The notes under the pieces were generated by a model. The model was not told the DNA's origin. It made no database searches and saw only the letters and a list, made by a program, of their open reading frames with translations. A program made the translations under genes and the position numbers. From Semisulcospira habei (lineage: Eukaryota > Mollusca > Gastropoda > Semisulcospiridae): a stretch of DNA of 64,000 bases. The stretch spans positions 48,452,323 through 48,516,322 of the forward strand of contig BTPG01000004.1 in the NCBI GenBank assembly GCA_036245525.1, given 5' to 3'. Shown one piece after another: positions 11,067-22,535 of the stretch; position 1 is the first letter of the stretch, and every line of letters starts with the position of its first letter.

Positions 11067-11165
11067 TGACAAATGTCTACTCACTGCCAAACCCATTGTG
11101 AGTGATATTGCAGTAAATTACCACTTACTTCAAAATCCAATTATAGAAGTTTGTAACTATTCTGC
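11067..11165. repeat. Degenerate ~57-bp tandem repeat, right part
   Basis: Continuation of the array at 9184-9776 after the LINE insertion. It begins with the second copy of the target duplication. Confidence 0.7.
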
Positions 11166-11404
11166 TTATACAGATAAAAAAATGTCTTTGAAGGATGTAT
11201 TCATAATTAATTAATCCTTCCAGTAGATTATTCTGTGCAGACATCTCCATCAGAAAGTCTCAGACAGCACTCAAAAGTGTCACTTTCTGCGCTGTACTGC
11301 TGTGAAATATATAAAACTCATCTCAAGTAAACTGCTTTAGGAAAATGAGGATCAGGAACTGATTAACAGATAAAAATGTGACAACACACATTCACACGCT
11401 ATCG

Positions 11405-11708
<304 letters not shown>

Positions 11709-12131
11709 CCGTAGTCTTACAGACCAGTGGGGCACCACTAATGACTTGGCAACCAGTTCCCTCCATTTCACTCTGTTCTCTGCCATTCTTAGTGTGTCGC
11801 TCAGCTTTAGTCCTGTCCACTCTGAGATATTATCCTCCCATCTTTTTCTCTGTCTTCCTCTCCTTCGCCCTCCTTGCACAGTGCCTTGCAGGATTGTCTT
11901 GGCAAGCCCTGCTGATCGCGTGACATGTCCATACCACTTCAGTTTGCGTGTTTTCACAATGGCTAATAGCTCTTCATAGGGTCCGATGGCTTGCCTGATT
12001 CTGCTTCCCACTTCCTCGTTAGTGATGTGATCTCTGTACAAAATGCCAAGCAGCCTTCGAAAACATCAAATTTCAGTGGCTTGTATCCTCCTTTCGAGGT
12101 CTGTTGTGAGAGTCCATGACTCACAGGCAAG
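11709..12131 (-). mobile_element. LINE family G copy 2, 3' end only
   Basis: The 3' terminal part of a LINE related to the copy at 9777-11066. The minus strand reads RDHITNEEVGSRIRQAIGP, KLKWYGHVTRSAGLAKTIL and RRRGRQRKRWEDNISEW, then a stop near 11700 and the GATA-type tail. Upstream (12060-12131) the text TDLERRIQATEI is in the same family but hits a stop. Truncated at about 12131, where plus-strand LINE sequence begins. Confidence 0.8.
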
Positions 12132-12790
12132 TTCGCACCACTGTTACTTCTAGGTGCAGAAGACACGGATGTGGACACACTGATCAACACATTTAACACT
12201 GCTGTAACACAAACAGCTAGTGAGATCCTTGGCAAACACCGACAAGCAAAAAAACCTTGGCTACAGCTGACATCCTTGATATGTGTGACAAGCGTCAAGA
12301 ATTAAAAAAAAGAAGTCAGAGGTAGAAGGAGCTAAACAATACAGGGAAATTAACCAGGATATTAAGAAAAACATGAAAAAGGCAAAGGAGAGGTGGATTG
12401 AAGACCAGTGTAAACACGTAGAAGAAAATCTGAACAAAAATAATAGCAAAAAAGCATACCAGCTGGTGAAAGACCTGACCAGTGCAAAACAAGGACGCTC
12501 CTCTATCATTCAAGATAGTGAAGGGAACTGTCTTACAGAAGACCAAGACATTATGAAGAGATGGACAGAGTACTGCTCAGATTTGCACAACCACCGAGCT
12601 ACAGGGGACCCAGGCATACTTGTCACCCCACCTGTGACCAACAGTGACAACTATCCCATCCTCCGAGAAGAAGTAGAGGCTGCCGTGAAGTCGCTGAAAA
12701 AAGGGAAGGCAGCAGGAGCAAACAACATCCCTGCAGAACTATAAAGGGGGAGAAGACATGATAAGCACTTTACTACCACAAAAGACTGGG
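12132..12790 (+). mobile_element. LINE fragment, linker before the reverse transcriptase
   Basis: Plus-strand remnant with TASEILGKHRQAKKPW-like text in broken frames. A 123-residue frame follows at 12373-12744 (GRSSIIQDSEGNCLTEDQD, VEAAVKSLKKGKAAGANNIP, AEL, stop). This is the segment between endonuclease and reverse transcriptase of an APE-type LINE. It may belong to family G in head-to-head orientation with the preceding piece. No catalytic motif remains. Confidence 0.7.
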
Positions 12791-12799
12791 GTGTAGGGG

Positions 12800-15700
12800 G
12801 CTCTGCAATACGTCACCCTTCTCAGTGTGTACTCCCCAACCCTCCTGGCAGAGCCTGCAGAAAAAGACAAGTTCTACTCTGACCTGCGCAGCCTACTGCA
12901 GAGCACCCCTGCAGACGACAAAGTCATCATCCTTGGCGACTTCAACGCCAGAGTGGGCCAAGACTCTGAAGCCTGGAAAGGAGTCCTCGGCAAGCATGGC
13001 GTTGGGAACTGCAATGACAATGGTCGCCTACTGTTGGAGCTCTGTGCAGAGCAGCAACTTGTCATCACCAACACTAATTTCCAGCAAAAGGACAGTCGAA
13101 AGACCACCTGGATGCATCCTCGCTCCAAGCACTGGCACCTTATCGACTATGTCCTAGTGCGTCAGAGGGACCGCAGTGACGTCCTCCTCACCAGAGTGAT
13201 GCCCAGCGCAGAGTGCCACACTGACCACCGCCTTGTTCGCTGCAAACTCAGGCTTCGCCTCAAGCTGAAACCCAAGAAAGGGGGCCCTCCCAAGAAAAAG
13301 CTTGATGTTGCCAGCCTTCAGCGTGACGACAAGAAAGCTGCCCTTCAGGCCGATTTACAGCGCATGCTCAAAGACACAGTTGATCCAGCAGACTCCTCCC
13401 CTGAAACACTCTGGGAACAACTGAAAACTGCTATTGTAAAATCCTCTGTGGAAGTCTTGGGCTTTGCTAGAAAGAGGAACAAAGACTGGTTTGACGAAAA
13501 CGACGTAGAGATCCAGGAACTTCTAGCAAAAAAAAGAGCCGCCCACCAGGCCCACCTAGCCCAGCCTTCCTGCCCTGTGAAGAAGTCTGCCTTCCGCCTC
13601 ATCTGCAGCAGTCTCCAGCTGAAGCTTAGAGAGCTCCAGAACGAGTGGTGGTCCAGACTCGCACAGAGGACACAGCTCTGCGCTGACAACGGTGACTACA
13701 GGGGCTTCTACGAAGCACTGAAAGCAGTGTATGGCCCTAGGCACCTGGTACAAAGTCCCCTGCGAAGCGCTGATGGACAGGCACTCCTCACAGATAATAC
13801 CTCCATCTTGAACCGCTGGTCGGAATACTTTCAGGACCTCTTCGGCGCTGAACGCACTGTTCAAGAAACAGTCATCCTCCAAATCCCACACCTTCCACTA
13901 AAGGTTGAATTGGACGAACCGCCCACCGCCGAAGAGACCCTCACAGCCATCCACCAGCTCAAGAGTGGCAAAGCAGCAGGCATTGACGGAATCCCGCCAG
14001 AGATCTGGAAACATGGAGGCCCAGCACTGCACAACAAGCTCCACGACCTCTTTCTCTGCTGCTGGGAAAAAGGAACACTACCAAAGGATCTCCGTGATGC
14101 AGTCATCATCACCCTGTACAAGAACAAAGGAGAGAAGTCTGCCTGCTCTAATTATCGTGGAATTACCCTGCTGTCCATTGCCGGGAAAATTCTCGCAAGG
14201 TTGCTCCTGAATCGGCTGGTACCTGCCATCGCTGAAGACCACCTCCCAGAGGGCCAGTGTGGCTTCAGAGCCAACAGGAGTACCACCGACATGGTCTTTG
14301 TGCTGAGACAGCTTCAGGAGAAGTGCCGCGAGCAGAACAAAGGGCTGTACGTAACGTTTGTCGACCTAACAAAAGCGTTTGACACTGTGAGCAGGCAAGG
14401 TATGTGGCAGATCCTGGAGCGACTAGGTTGTCCCCCAAAGTTCCTCAACATGATCGTCCAGCTCCACGAGGACCAGCAAGGCCAGGTCAGACTAAACAGT
14501 GACCTCTCAGAACCATTCCCCATTCGCAACGGCGTGAAGCAAGGCTGCGTGCTGGCACCGACCCTCTTCACCATCTTCTTCAGCATGATGTTGAAGCAGA
14601 CCACAGTGGACCTCGACGATGACGACGCAGTGTACATCAGGTATCGTCTCGATGGCAGCCTGTTCAACCTCAGACGACTGCAGGCCCACACGAAAACCCT
14701 AGACCAACTGATTCGTGAGCTGCTCTTCGCTGATGACGCTGCCCTCGTTGCACACACAGAGAGAGCCTTGCAGCGCATTACGTCCTGCTTCGCAGATGCT
14801 GCCCAGCTCTTTGGACTTGAGGTCAGTCTGAAAAAGACAGAGGTCCTTCATCAGCCGGCACCCAAAGAAGAGCATCGCCCTCCCCACATCACCATCGGCG
14901 AGTCCGAACTGAAGTCTGTACACCAGTTTACCTACCTTGGCTGCATCATCACGTCAGACGCCAAGCTGGACAAGGAGCTGGACAACAGGCTGGCAAAAGC
15001 GAACAGTGCTTTCGGGCGACTATTCAAGCGGGTGTGGCACAATCAACAGCTGAAAAAAGGCACCAAGATCAGCGTGTACAGAGCTGTCGTCCTCACCACC
15101 CTGCTGTACGGTTCCGAGTCCTGGGCCCTCTACCGCAGCCAACTACGACTCCTCGAACGCTTTCACCAGCGCTGCCTGCGTACCATCCTCAGCATTCACT
15201 GGAGTGACTATGTCACCAACGTCGAGGTCCTTGAACAGGCGGAAACTGTGAGCATCGAGGCTTTGCTGCTGCGGACACAGCTTCGCTGGGCGGGGCACGT
15301 CTCCAGGATGGAGGATCATCGCCTACCCAAGATCACTCTGTTCGGCGAGCTCGCCACTGGACACCGAGACAGAGGGGCACCAAAGAAGAGATACAAAGAC
15401 GGTCTCAAGAAGTCGCTTAGTGCCTGCCAAATCGACCACCGCCAGTGGTCTTCGCTTGCTGCGGACCGTGACACCTGGCGCTCCACCATTCACAAGGCAG
15501 CCGTCTCCTTTGAGGACTCTCGCAGAGCTAACCTTAAGGACAAGCGGCTTAGAAGAAAAAACAGAGTTGTCGTAACTCAGAACCCTGACCAGACCTTCCC
15601 CTGCAGCCACTGCGGTCGAACCTGCCTGTCCCCGGCCGGATTGGCCTCCGCAGCCACGAAAATGCCTGCAGACGACGTGGGCAAGCCCTATAGAATCTTC

Positions 15701-16270
15701 GTTCGCGAAGTCAAGCCAAGAGAGAGGGGGCTCTGGATAGAGGTAGTACCTTTGCTGTTCGGCAGCTGCGTCCTACATAGGACGGACGGGCATCACTGGT
15801 CCTCATTCATCTCCTTAATCTCTCACGTGCTGGCTCCAAGCGCCACACCCTGGCAAACCACCTCAGCTGGTGGGCTAAACCACGTGAGGGGGTGGTGTTC
15901 ACATTGCACCACTAGGCGGATGAGCTGTTTCTGACAGCCAACGGCTAGAGGACGGAGGAGATCAGGTTGGATCCAACGGCCAAATGTGGGGGAGTAAACC
16001 CTTCAAATCAGGAGTGGAGCCCCGAAGGCAGACAGCTGCCTGTATTCACGCACTGTTCTGGCAGCTCCTGCAGCCAAGATGCCAAACGTACTGCTTTGCA
16101 TTCCTTTGGATACATCAGCGAGGCCGAGAGGGGGATCTTGACGACTGGGCATCCCAGGATCTCCATACACTTCGCCCAGGCTTGCGCACTGGAGATGTCA
16201 CTCCAGTGACTGACCCAGCAAGCGCATACTCCATTGTCTTCCGAGACAGGATGCCGAATGACCACACACT
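12800..16270 (+). mobile_element. RTE-like LINE, 5'-truncated, nearly intact frame
   Basis: The element begins within the endonuclease (VTLLSVYSPTLL near 12808), so the start of the endonuclease is missing. The body carries one long frame, then a 3' UTR to about 16270, just before the BABAM2 upstream region. This is the largest LINE block separating the XPO5 and BABAM2 promoters. The 3' boundary is soft, because no simple tail is obvious. Confidence 0.8.
12827..15693 (+). pseudogene. Endonuclease-reverse transcriptase of RTE-like LINE
   Basis: An open frame of more than 950 LINE-derived residues. In order: endonuclease part with ILGDFNARVG (residues ~35-44) and CHTDHRLV (~130); linker with KRNKDWFDEND; reverse transcriptase with SGKAAGIDGIPPEIW, NYRGITLLSIAGK, VTFVDLTKAFDTV, GVKQGCVLAPTLF and LLFADDAALVA (~632-642); LLYGSESWAL; and a C-terminal zinc-finger start, CSHCGRTC. 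After that the frame is wrong. The expected GLRSHENACRRRG lies in another frame and ends at TAG 15691-15693. A small insertion around CCCCGGCCGG therefore shifted the frame, and the reading to 15934 is accidental. With its truncated endonuclease it is not autonomous. Confidence 0.85.
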
Positions 16271-16410
16271 ATATGAAAAGTTAACACATCTCAAATTAAG
16301 TCTATGAACATCAATGAATACATATAGACACATTTAAGGGTCCATGTGTGAGACTAGACTAAACTGCTTGGGCAGTGGACTCGAGCCTTGAAAAAGTTGA
16401 TTCGCGCTCT

Positions 16411-16482
16411 GGCGAGTTGACGTGGATCCTTGGGCAAGCTGACTGCTGCTTTGGGCGAGATAGCATATGGGCGAGTTGACTG
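16411..16482 (+). promoter_or_regulatory. BABAM2-side promoter repeat cluster
   Basis: Contains GGCGAGTTGAC twice (16411-16421 and 16470-16480), plus imperfect GGGCAAGCTGAC (16432-16443) and GGGCGAGATA (16453). Block 16453-16482 matches XPO5-side 3352-3323 at 27 of 30 bases, in the direction of BABAM2 transcription. It ends about 97 bp before the BABAM2 ATG. No TATA box is evident. It probably marks the surviving half of a shared bidirectional promoter, which is an inference. Confidence 0.6.
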
Positions 16483-16578
16483 TCACCCGATTTCGAGACG
16501 ATTCATTGTTTTCTTAGATAAAAGAGTGAAAGGATCACCAGTACCAAAAAGAAGCCCTACAACCGTTAAAAAGACACC

Positions 16579-16709
16579 ATGGATCGTATTGAAACGGGTG
16601 TATTGGAATATTTTGACCCGAAAATTCGGCACTTTGTGGAGTATGCTGTAACAGAAGGCGAACTGGGTATTTTGCCTGGAACATTAAGCGTGTTTGACGC
16701 GGCGTCGGG
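16579..16709 (+). CDS. BABAM2: BABAM2 (BRE/BRCC45), coding exon 1
   Basis: BABAM2 is the UEV-fold scaffold that links BRCC36, Abraxas and MERIT40 in the BRCA1-A (nuclear DNA damage) and BRISC (cytoplasmic) K63-deubiquitinase complexes. This exon opens with ATG at 16579 (MDRIETGVLEYFDPKIR) and codes residues 1-43 plus two bases, ending in FDAASG. The start is diverged from vertebrate BRE, so the assignment rests on the exact phase join to exon 2: donor GTATAC at 16710, exit phase 2, giving a Gly codon with the first base of exon 2. The intron is 359 nt. Confidence 0.8.
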
Positions 16710-17068
16710 GTATACTTCATATAATTTATGTTATAACTATAAGTTTGCTCTTTAAAAAGTCCTTCTACTGTAACAACCTTCTGCATAATCAGAAGATCGA
16801 GTTGCTGTTGCCACCTGTTTAAGTGTTTCTTTTTATGTAGGGTGGGTGTGTTTTTGTTTTAAGTACAGGATATTAATCAGTACAGCTAACCCAAGGTCCC
16901 TGGCTCAGTCTCAGGACCGTTCAGAGACAGATTGTCCACACTCCTTTTAATCCTCCCCACTACCATCAAGTCTCTATTATCTACAGTAGTTAAATTTGGT
17001 TGATTCTAAAAACTGTACCATTTAAATAATTAAAATAAATTTGTAAACCTGCATATTTTGATTCTCAG

Positions 17069-17145
17069 GTGCCCGCAGCAGATTGACCAAAGAAGATTTG
17101 ACAGGTTCAAAATGTTGGTGCCGTTTGCAGGACAGTCTCTTACAT
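17069..17145 (+). CDS. BABAM2: BABAM2, coding exon 2
   Basis: Codes about residues 44-69: CPQQIDQRRFDRFKMLVPF then AGQSLT, matching the human segment NCDRFKLHIPYAGETLKW at the start of the N-terminal UEV domain. Acceptor TTCTCAG ends at 17068. The donor GTAAGG begins at 17146 with one base (T) left over, completed by GG of exon 3 to give the conserved Trp. Confidence 0.92.
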
Positions 17146-17339
17146 GTAAGGAAAATGTGTCTTAATCAAGTTAATGTGTTCTTCATCATGCTGAAAATTA
17201 ACAAATAAACAATACATCTTTTCTTAATCTGAAAACTTTACTTTTGATTGTTGATGAAACTTTAATAAAATATTACCCTTCATACCAACTACAGTAATAT
17301 TTCATTATTTTTCTTAACTGCAATTTTTATTTACTTGTT

Positions 17340-18075
17340 TACAACCTTTTTGGCTGATGTGCGAAAGTGAGTGTGATCCGCCTTTGTGGAAAACTTTAAT
17401 GTTGACATTTTCTTTGAGACAATCATAATCTTCAAACTTTGAATACAATGATAGTGATACTTTGTAGCAAGAGCTAACTAATCATACCAGATTCAATGAT
17501 CTATCTCAAGATCACAAGAGGGCCAGAAAATAAATGGGTAAAAATTAGCCATATTTTGACAAAAGTTGATTTTTCTCACATACTATTTTCAACTTCAAGA
17601 CCAAACTTGGTACAGAGATATTTTATAGTAATTAGTATGACCTTTCTGTGCATACTAATTTTGATGACCCATCAAAAAATGTCTAGCCAGGGTCAGAAGA
17701 GGTAAGCAAATGTGTGAAAATGCCCATTCTTTGGTAGAAGTTTCGTTTGCATCAGTGTTTTTGCAAACTTTTCCATCAATCTTGGCACAAAGTTAACTGA
17801 TGACAAGACTTTTCTATGCATACTAATTTAATTGACCCTTTGCAAAGGTCAGGGGTAATGGGGGTTAACAAATTTGTGAAAATTGCATAGATTTTTTAGA
17901 AAGTGTGGATTGTGCTGGTACAGATGCTTTAGTTTATGTGAAGTCACTCGATTGTTTAAAGTTCAGCTATGGAAGATGTCATGGTCACAAAGGTCAGACT
18001 ATGTGGATTGGTCATGTGCATGAGCCATAAAGGCTTTGCCAATTTTGTTTGTGATGATTTGGTCCTGTGTAGAAT
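17340..18075 (+). repeat. Dispersed repeat S, copy 1
   Basis: An AT-rich composite repeat with internal ~190-200 bp periodicity. Each period contains variants of AGCCATATTTTGACAAAA, then TTTTTCTCAAATACTATTC, AACTTCAAACCCAAACTTGG, TACAGAGATACCTGATGG, CTATGCATACTAATTTGG and AAAGGTCAAGGGTCA. The right end carries CATGAGCCATAAAGGCTTTG. Other copies lie at 21240-46330 (split) and 52045-60090 (split). No coding capacity. It sits in BABAM2 intron 2. Confidence 0.8.
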
Positions 18076-18102
18076 TGTTTACATTTGAGTACAGTAATAA
18101 AT

Positions 18103-18471
18103 CAGAGGATTTGACACTCACAAACCAGATAGGTGAGGCTTGCGCTGGCAGAATTGTACAACAAACCAAGGGGAATTACTCAGCGCTGGACAGACGAACA
18201 GTTAGATCCCCTGCCCCTCCTATCAGGCACCCAATCGCCAGCCCACAGAGAAATACGCAGGTATAGAATAAGACGATCATTTGCATGCAAATGATCGTCT
18301 TATTCTATACCTGCATATTTCTTTGCATGCAAATGATCGTCTTATTCTATACCTGCGTATTTCTCTGTGGGCTGGCGATTGGGTGCCTGATAGGAGGGGG
18401 CAGGGGATCTAACTGTTCGTCTGTCCAGCACTGAGTAATTCCCCTTGGTTTGTTGTACAGAGGATTTGACA
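18103..18471. mobile_element. Palindromic element with 14-bp flanking duplication
   Basis: An almost perfect inverted repeat of about 300 bp (18156-18458). Its ends are GTACAACAAACCAAGGGG and the complement. Near the centre, the segment with TTTGCATGCAAATGATCGTC is present twice. The whole is flanked by a perfect 14-bp direct repeat, CAGAGGATTTGACA, at 18103-18116 and 18458-18471. Between the left duplication and the palindrome is a 40-bp unique stretch. No coding potential. The mechanism is unclear, because 14 bp is long for a DNA transposon. Confidence 0.75.
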
Positions 18472-18880
18472 GTAAACTTTTTTTTTCTTTTTATTCACTT
18501 TATATACTAATAACATGCTGTGAAATTCCTCCTATGATAGTAAGTGAAATTACATTTTATGTAAGTTTCAAAAGGAAAATAATTCTTTAAGAACCAGCTG
18601 GCCCACTGAGCGAAAATACATGTGACATGAATTCATGTACTCATACATAGAGTGTATCCATGAAGAAAAAAAATCTGTTCTTGAGGATTGTGGCCAGAAC
18701 CAGCAAACAGCTGGCCTAACAAATGGGCAGCCCTGAAAGTCTAAAATTTTGCCCACCAGCCTTTGGCTAGTGACTTTCAAATTTTACTACCCAAACTGAA
18801 AATTGTACTACTAAAAATAGCCCAACGTGACAATATAATGTACCACAAGTGTTTGACGCCCAATGTTAAATCCCCCACCC
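18472..18880. other. BABAM2 intron 2, unannotated
   Basis: AT-rich intronic sequence with no recognisable gene or repeat boundary. Confidence 0.4.
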
Positions 18881-19258
18881 GGGTCTGCCTTGGGGGACTT
18901 GGGTGGGGTTAACTACTTTTTAGTTCCAAGGGTTACCCTGGTCAGCCCCACAGGGTGGGGTTTTCCCCTCTATTAGGGGGCATGTGTTTCTGTCTACCAT
19001 TGGTCCATTCACCTGTATTTTCCTTTTTTAAACTCTCCCTACTGTCTGCACTGCCTGTAGCTCTTGATATTGGATGTGTGTTGCTAAATGGTCTTAGCCT
19101 TATTTAGGCCCCATGTCGTAGGTTTATTTAATGTATTGGACCGGCTGGCGACATACATTCAATACTCTGTTTAGTTGTTTTTTTTCGCAAGCAGTGCAGG
19201 CACGTCCTGAGAAGGTCTTGTTGCTGTCGGGATGTTAAGCAATGTGCAATCAATCAAA
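18881..19258 (+). mobile_element. SINE-like element X, copy 2 (longest)
   Basis: Longest of three copies. It has the 5' extension GGGTCTGCCTTGGGGGACTT also seen in the copy at 5067, the CTGGTCAGCCCCACAG block, and a 3' end GTTAAGCAATGTGCAAT followed by a short CAAT/ATCA repeat tail. The tail and variable 5' truncation suggest retroposition by a LINE, so SINE is the working call. Confidence 0.75.
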
Positions 19259-19763
19259 ACCCAAAGTTAGAGTACTTTCGGATTGAGGACTGAAAAAGTA
19301 CGGATCGGAAAATGCACGTATCGATAGGCTTATAGTCAAATGTAAAAAAATGTTTTCACACACTGGACAAAAATGTTGTTGTAGAAGTAGAACTTATCTC
19401 TATTGCTTGCTTAGTATTAAGAGAAGTGAAGGTTGAACGTTTGGGCACTTTCGGATTTAGGACTGAAAAAGTACGGATTGGAGATCGCACTCGCATTTGC
19501 CGAGTGGATTCTTTTTTTTACCCCCCCCCCCCCCCCCCCCACCCAAAAAAAAAAAACATTACTCGCCATGGCGAGTAAATTACTCGCCATTTTCAGGGCT
19601 GATGGGTTCTACTGAATGGATATGATAAGACATCCACTGAATTGTATACAAGTATTACTGAATTTGAACTGCATAAATCTTTAATCTTATAAAAGACTGA
19701 ACAAGTCTCTGGTTTATTTTATGTTTTTACATGTTTTGGAATTTCTCATAATGTTCATATCAG
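19259..19763. repeat. Intron 2 sequence with duplicated motif and C/A tracts
   Basis: Holds two copies of a ~40-bp motif starting CACTTTCGGATT and containing GACTGAAAAAGTACGGAT (near 19272 and 19443). A C20 tract lies at 19521-19540 followed by an A tract, and near 19560-19590 TTACTCGCC and its complement form a short palindromic cluster. No gene. Confidence 0.6.
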
Positions 19764-19861
19764 GGGAGGTGATATTTGACTGCAACTGCCCAGATGAACC
19801 TCCTGACTTTATTTTTGGACCAGAGGATGAAGATTTCTTTCCACAGATGGATGAGATTGAG
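19764..19861 (+). CDS. BABAM2: BABAM2, coding exon 3
   Basis: Codes residues 70-102: W-EVIFDCNCPDEPPDFIFG, then PEDEDFFPQMDEIE. The PPDFIFG signature is a hallmark of BRE (human [21 protein letters not shown]) and belongs to the N-terminal UEV domain. Acceptor ATATCAG ends at 19763. Donor GTCAGA begins at 19862, phase 0. This is one of the two strongest identity anchors for the gene. Confidence 0.96.
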
Positions 19862-20103
19862 GTCAGAATCAGAGACAGAGAGGGTGTTCAGATTGTGCTT
19901 GCTCAAAAGAAACACTTCAAATACAATTGAAAAGCAAATGTAAATTAATAATGCTAAATTTGAATGTGTTTAGTTAGATCGAACATGTTGAAACCAAGGT
20001 TTTTCGATGAGGTTCATTATTGAGATTTGGTTTATTTTTGTAAATTTTGCAGCTGGCAATGATAGCAGTAGATGATGTCATATTACCAGTTGAAACTTAT
20101 TTT

Positions 20104-20180
20104 TTGGCTGTTTGGTAGCACTTTTTGTTGAGGTGATTTCTGTAGGAATCACCTTGACAAAAAGTGCTACAGACAGCCAA
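20104..20180. mobile_element. Small hairpin MITE, family M2, copy 1
   Basis: A 77-bp hairpin with arms TTGGCTGTTTGGTAGCAC and its imperfect complement, and a central GATTTCTGTAGGAATC. Related copies lie at about 48847-48915 and 50181-50262. Confidence 0.75.
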
Positions 20181-20358
20181 CGGTTAGAATAATTGTTATT
20201 GTAAGTGATAGCTTAAATATTGGCCCGAGGGCCTCAAGCTTTGTGCAGGCCAGCTGCTGGGGCTCACGTCAGCCCCAGGGCCTTGTGCTTGCTAGAGTAT
20301 TATTATCATGATTCTTTTAAAAAATAAATCTTGTGTCTTTTTTGTGATCACATGGCAG

Positions 20359-20550
20359 TCACTGTGCAGCTGGGATACTGCAAGACCAGAGTCCCTGTTG
20401 TGTCTGATCAAGGAACTATTGGTTTTCTACAACCAGCGCAATATCTGTCGAGTCAGCACGCGTCAGCGTTTGCAGCAGGACCTGGCATCCCTGTTGCAGA
20501 GTACTCACATTCAGCCTGACAATCTGGAAATATTTGTCACAGGTTCTGAG
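20359..20550 (+). CDS. BABAM2: BABAM2, coding exon 4
   Basis: Codes residues 103-166: SLCSWDTARPESLLCLIKEL, then LVFYNQRNICRVSTRQRLQQ and a tail ending DNLEIFVTGSE. It matches human LASWNPSNPECLLLVVKEL and the following helix to NMEIYAG. Exactly 64 codons, phase 0 at both ends. The acceptor is CATGGCAG at 20358 and the donor GTAGAA at 20551. The next intron is 26.2 kb and holds the nested transposon stack. Confidence 0.95.
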
Positions 20551-21239
20551 GTAGAAAATATATAGTTATTTCCATTGTAGAGCGACGTTGCCTTGTCGTA
20601 AACATGAACCCAGATACGGTTTTTAATGTGATGATGTAAAACATGACAGAGGCGAACAAAATTTGAAGTGCTTGCAGAGGTTCATGTGAATCTATGTCTT
20701 TTGTGAAAGGCAGCGTGAGGCATGATTGTGCTGCTGGCTGCTATCATCATACCAACCAGTAGTCTCTCTTGCAACAGGCATAGAATCTCAAGAACTGCTG
20801 CACTGGCAATAAATCATGACAGTGTCTGCTGGATATATTTAAATCTGTGAATAAGCACTACCATAGTATGGGTTTGGGGCTACATCAGCGCACTGTGTGT
20901 CGCAGTGCTCAGATGGCATGAATGCAAAGATTCGTTGACGAGCTGGTATTGCAGTAATTGTTCAGAAATCGGACTTCGCGAGCAGAGCTTTTAAAACCTT
21001 TTTAAAGGGCCTTGACGAATATTTTAGGCACAGTTTTGGTGGTGGTCGAATATTTGAGGACATGGCATTTGCGGGTGGTGGTCAAATATTTAGGAGTTTT
21101 GGGATTTTTTTTGGTGAAAATTCCTGAAAAATGGACTGTTCGAATATTTGCAGCAGTCGAATATTTACGGTAATTACGGTACTCAAAATGTCTGCTAGTA
21201 CTAGTACTGCTATTAATACTAGTAATGATGCTGTCCATC
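20551..21239. other. BABAM2 intron 4, first part
   Basis: Unique-looking intronic DNA. Near 21030-21180 the motif TCGAATATTTACGGTAATT and related GGTCGAATATTTGAGG units form a short repeat-rich patch. No gene. Confidence 0.4.
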
Positions 21240-22535
21240 TTGACTGCAGTTAGGAAGATAACATTGAAATAGATATTTTTGGCTCTCATGCAATAGCAAA
21301 AGTGAGTCTGTCTGGCATCTGTCATCCGTGTAAACTTTAACATTGGCATTTTCTCTGATACTATTTAAGCCTCAGACATCATACTTGGCCCAGGGGTACT
21401 TTGTGGTAAAACCGTTTTTAACATACCAATTTCAGTGACCTTTCCCAAAGGTCAAGGTTACAGGGAGTCCAGAAAGGGTAACAAAAATAGCTATAATTTA
21501 ACACAAATTGTTTTTCATCAAATACTATTTTCAACTTCAAACCCAAACTTAGTACAGAGATGCCTAATGGTAAGACCTCTCTATGCATACTAATCTGGAT
21601 TACCCCTCACAATGTTCAAGGCTCAAAGGAGGTTGGCAAATGTGTGAAAAATGACAGTTTTTGATAGAATTGGAGTTTTTGGCTCACGTGCGAAGCAAAA
21701 GTATAGTTTTGGGCCAGTGGTCGTCTGTCCACCGTCGTCCGTGGTAAACTTTAACGTTGGCATTTTCTCAGACTATTTAAGTCATATTCTTCAAACTTGG
21801 CCCAAGGATACTTTGTGGTAAGACCTGTCTAAACATACCAGTTTGAGTGACCTCTCACAAAGGTCACGGGATCAGGCAATGTCAGAAATAGCTATATTTT
21901 GACATAATTTATTTTTTCTCAAATACTATTCATAACGTCAAACCCAAACTTGGTACAAAGATACCTGATGGTAAACCTTTCTATGCATACTAATTTGGTT
22001 GATTCCTCAGAAAGGTCAAGCATCACAAGAGCTCAGGAAATAGGTGAAAAATAGCCATATTTTGACAAAAATGTTTTTTCTCAAGTACTATTCACAACTT
22101 TAAACCCACATTTGGTACAGAGATAAATGATGGTAAGACCTATCTATGCATACTAATTTGGATTACCCCTGGGAAAGGTCAAGAGTCAAGAAGGACTCAG
22201 GAAATAGGTCCGAAATAGCCATATTTTGACAAAAGATGTTTTTTTTCTCAAATACTATGCACAACTTTAAACCCAAACTTGCTACAGAGATACCTGATGG
22301 TAAACCTTTCTATGCACACTAATTTGGTTGATCCCTCAAAAAGGTCAAGGGTCACGAGAGCTCAGGAAATAGGCAAAAAATAGCCATATTTTGACAAAAG
22401 ATGTTTTTTCTAAAATACTATTCACAAATTCAAACACACATTTAGTACAGAGATACCTGGTGGTAAGACCTATCTATGCATACTAATTTGGATTACCCCT
22501 CGGAAAGTCAAGGGTCTTAAAGGGCTCAGAAAATA
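21240..22535 (+). repeat. Dispersed repeat S, copy 2, left part
   Basis: Opens with two versions of the S start (GGCTCACGTGCGAAGCAAAA, then GTAAACTTTAACGTTGGC), followed by about five ~190-bp internal periods. It is cut at 22535 by a Tc1 element and resumes at 44996 in register: ...GCTCAGAAAATA / GGTCCGAAATAGCC. Confidence 0.88.

Noticed and set aside
15694..15934. C-terminal extension of the RTE-like LINE protein
   Set aside because: It lies after a frameshift. The genuine zinc-finger continuation is in another frame and stops at 15693.
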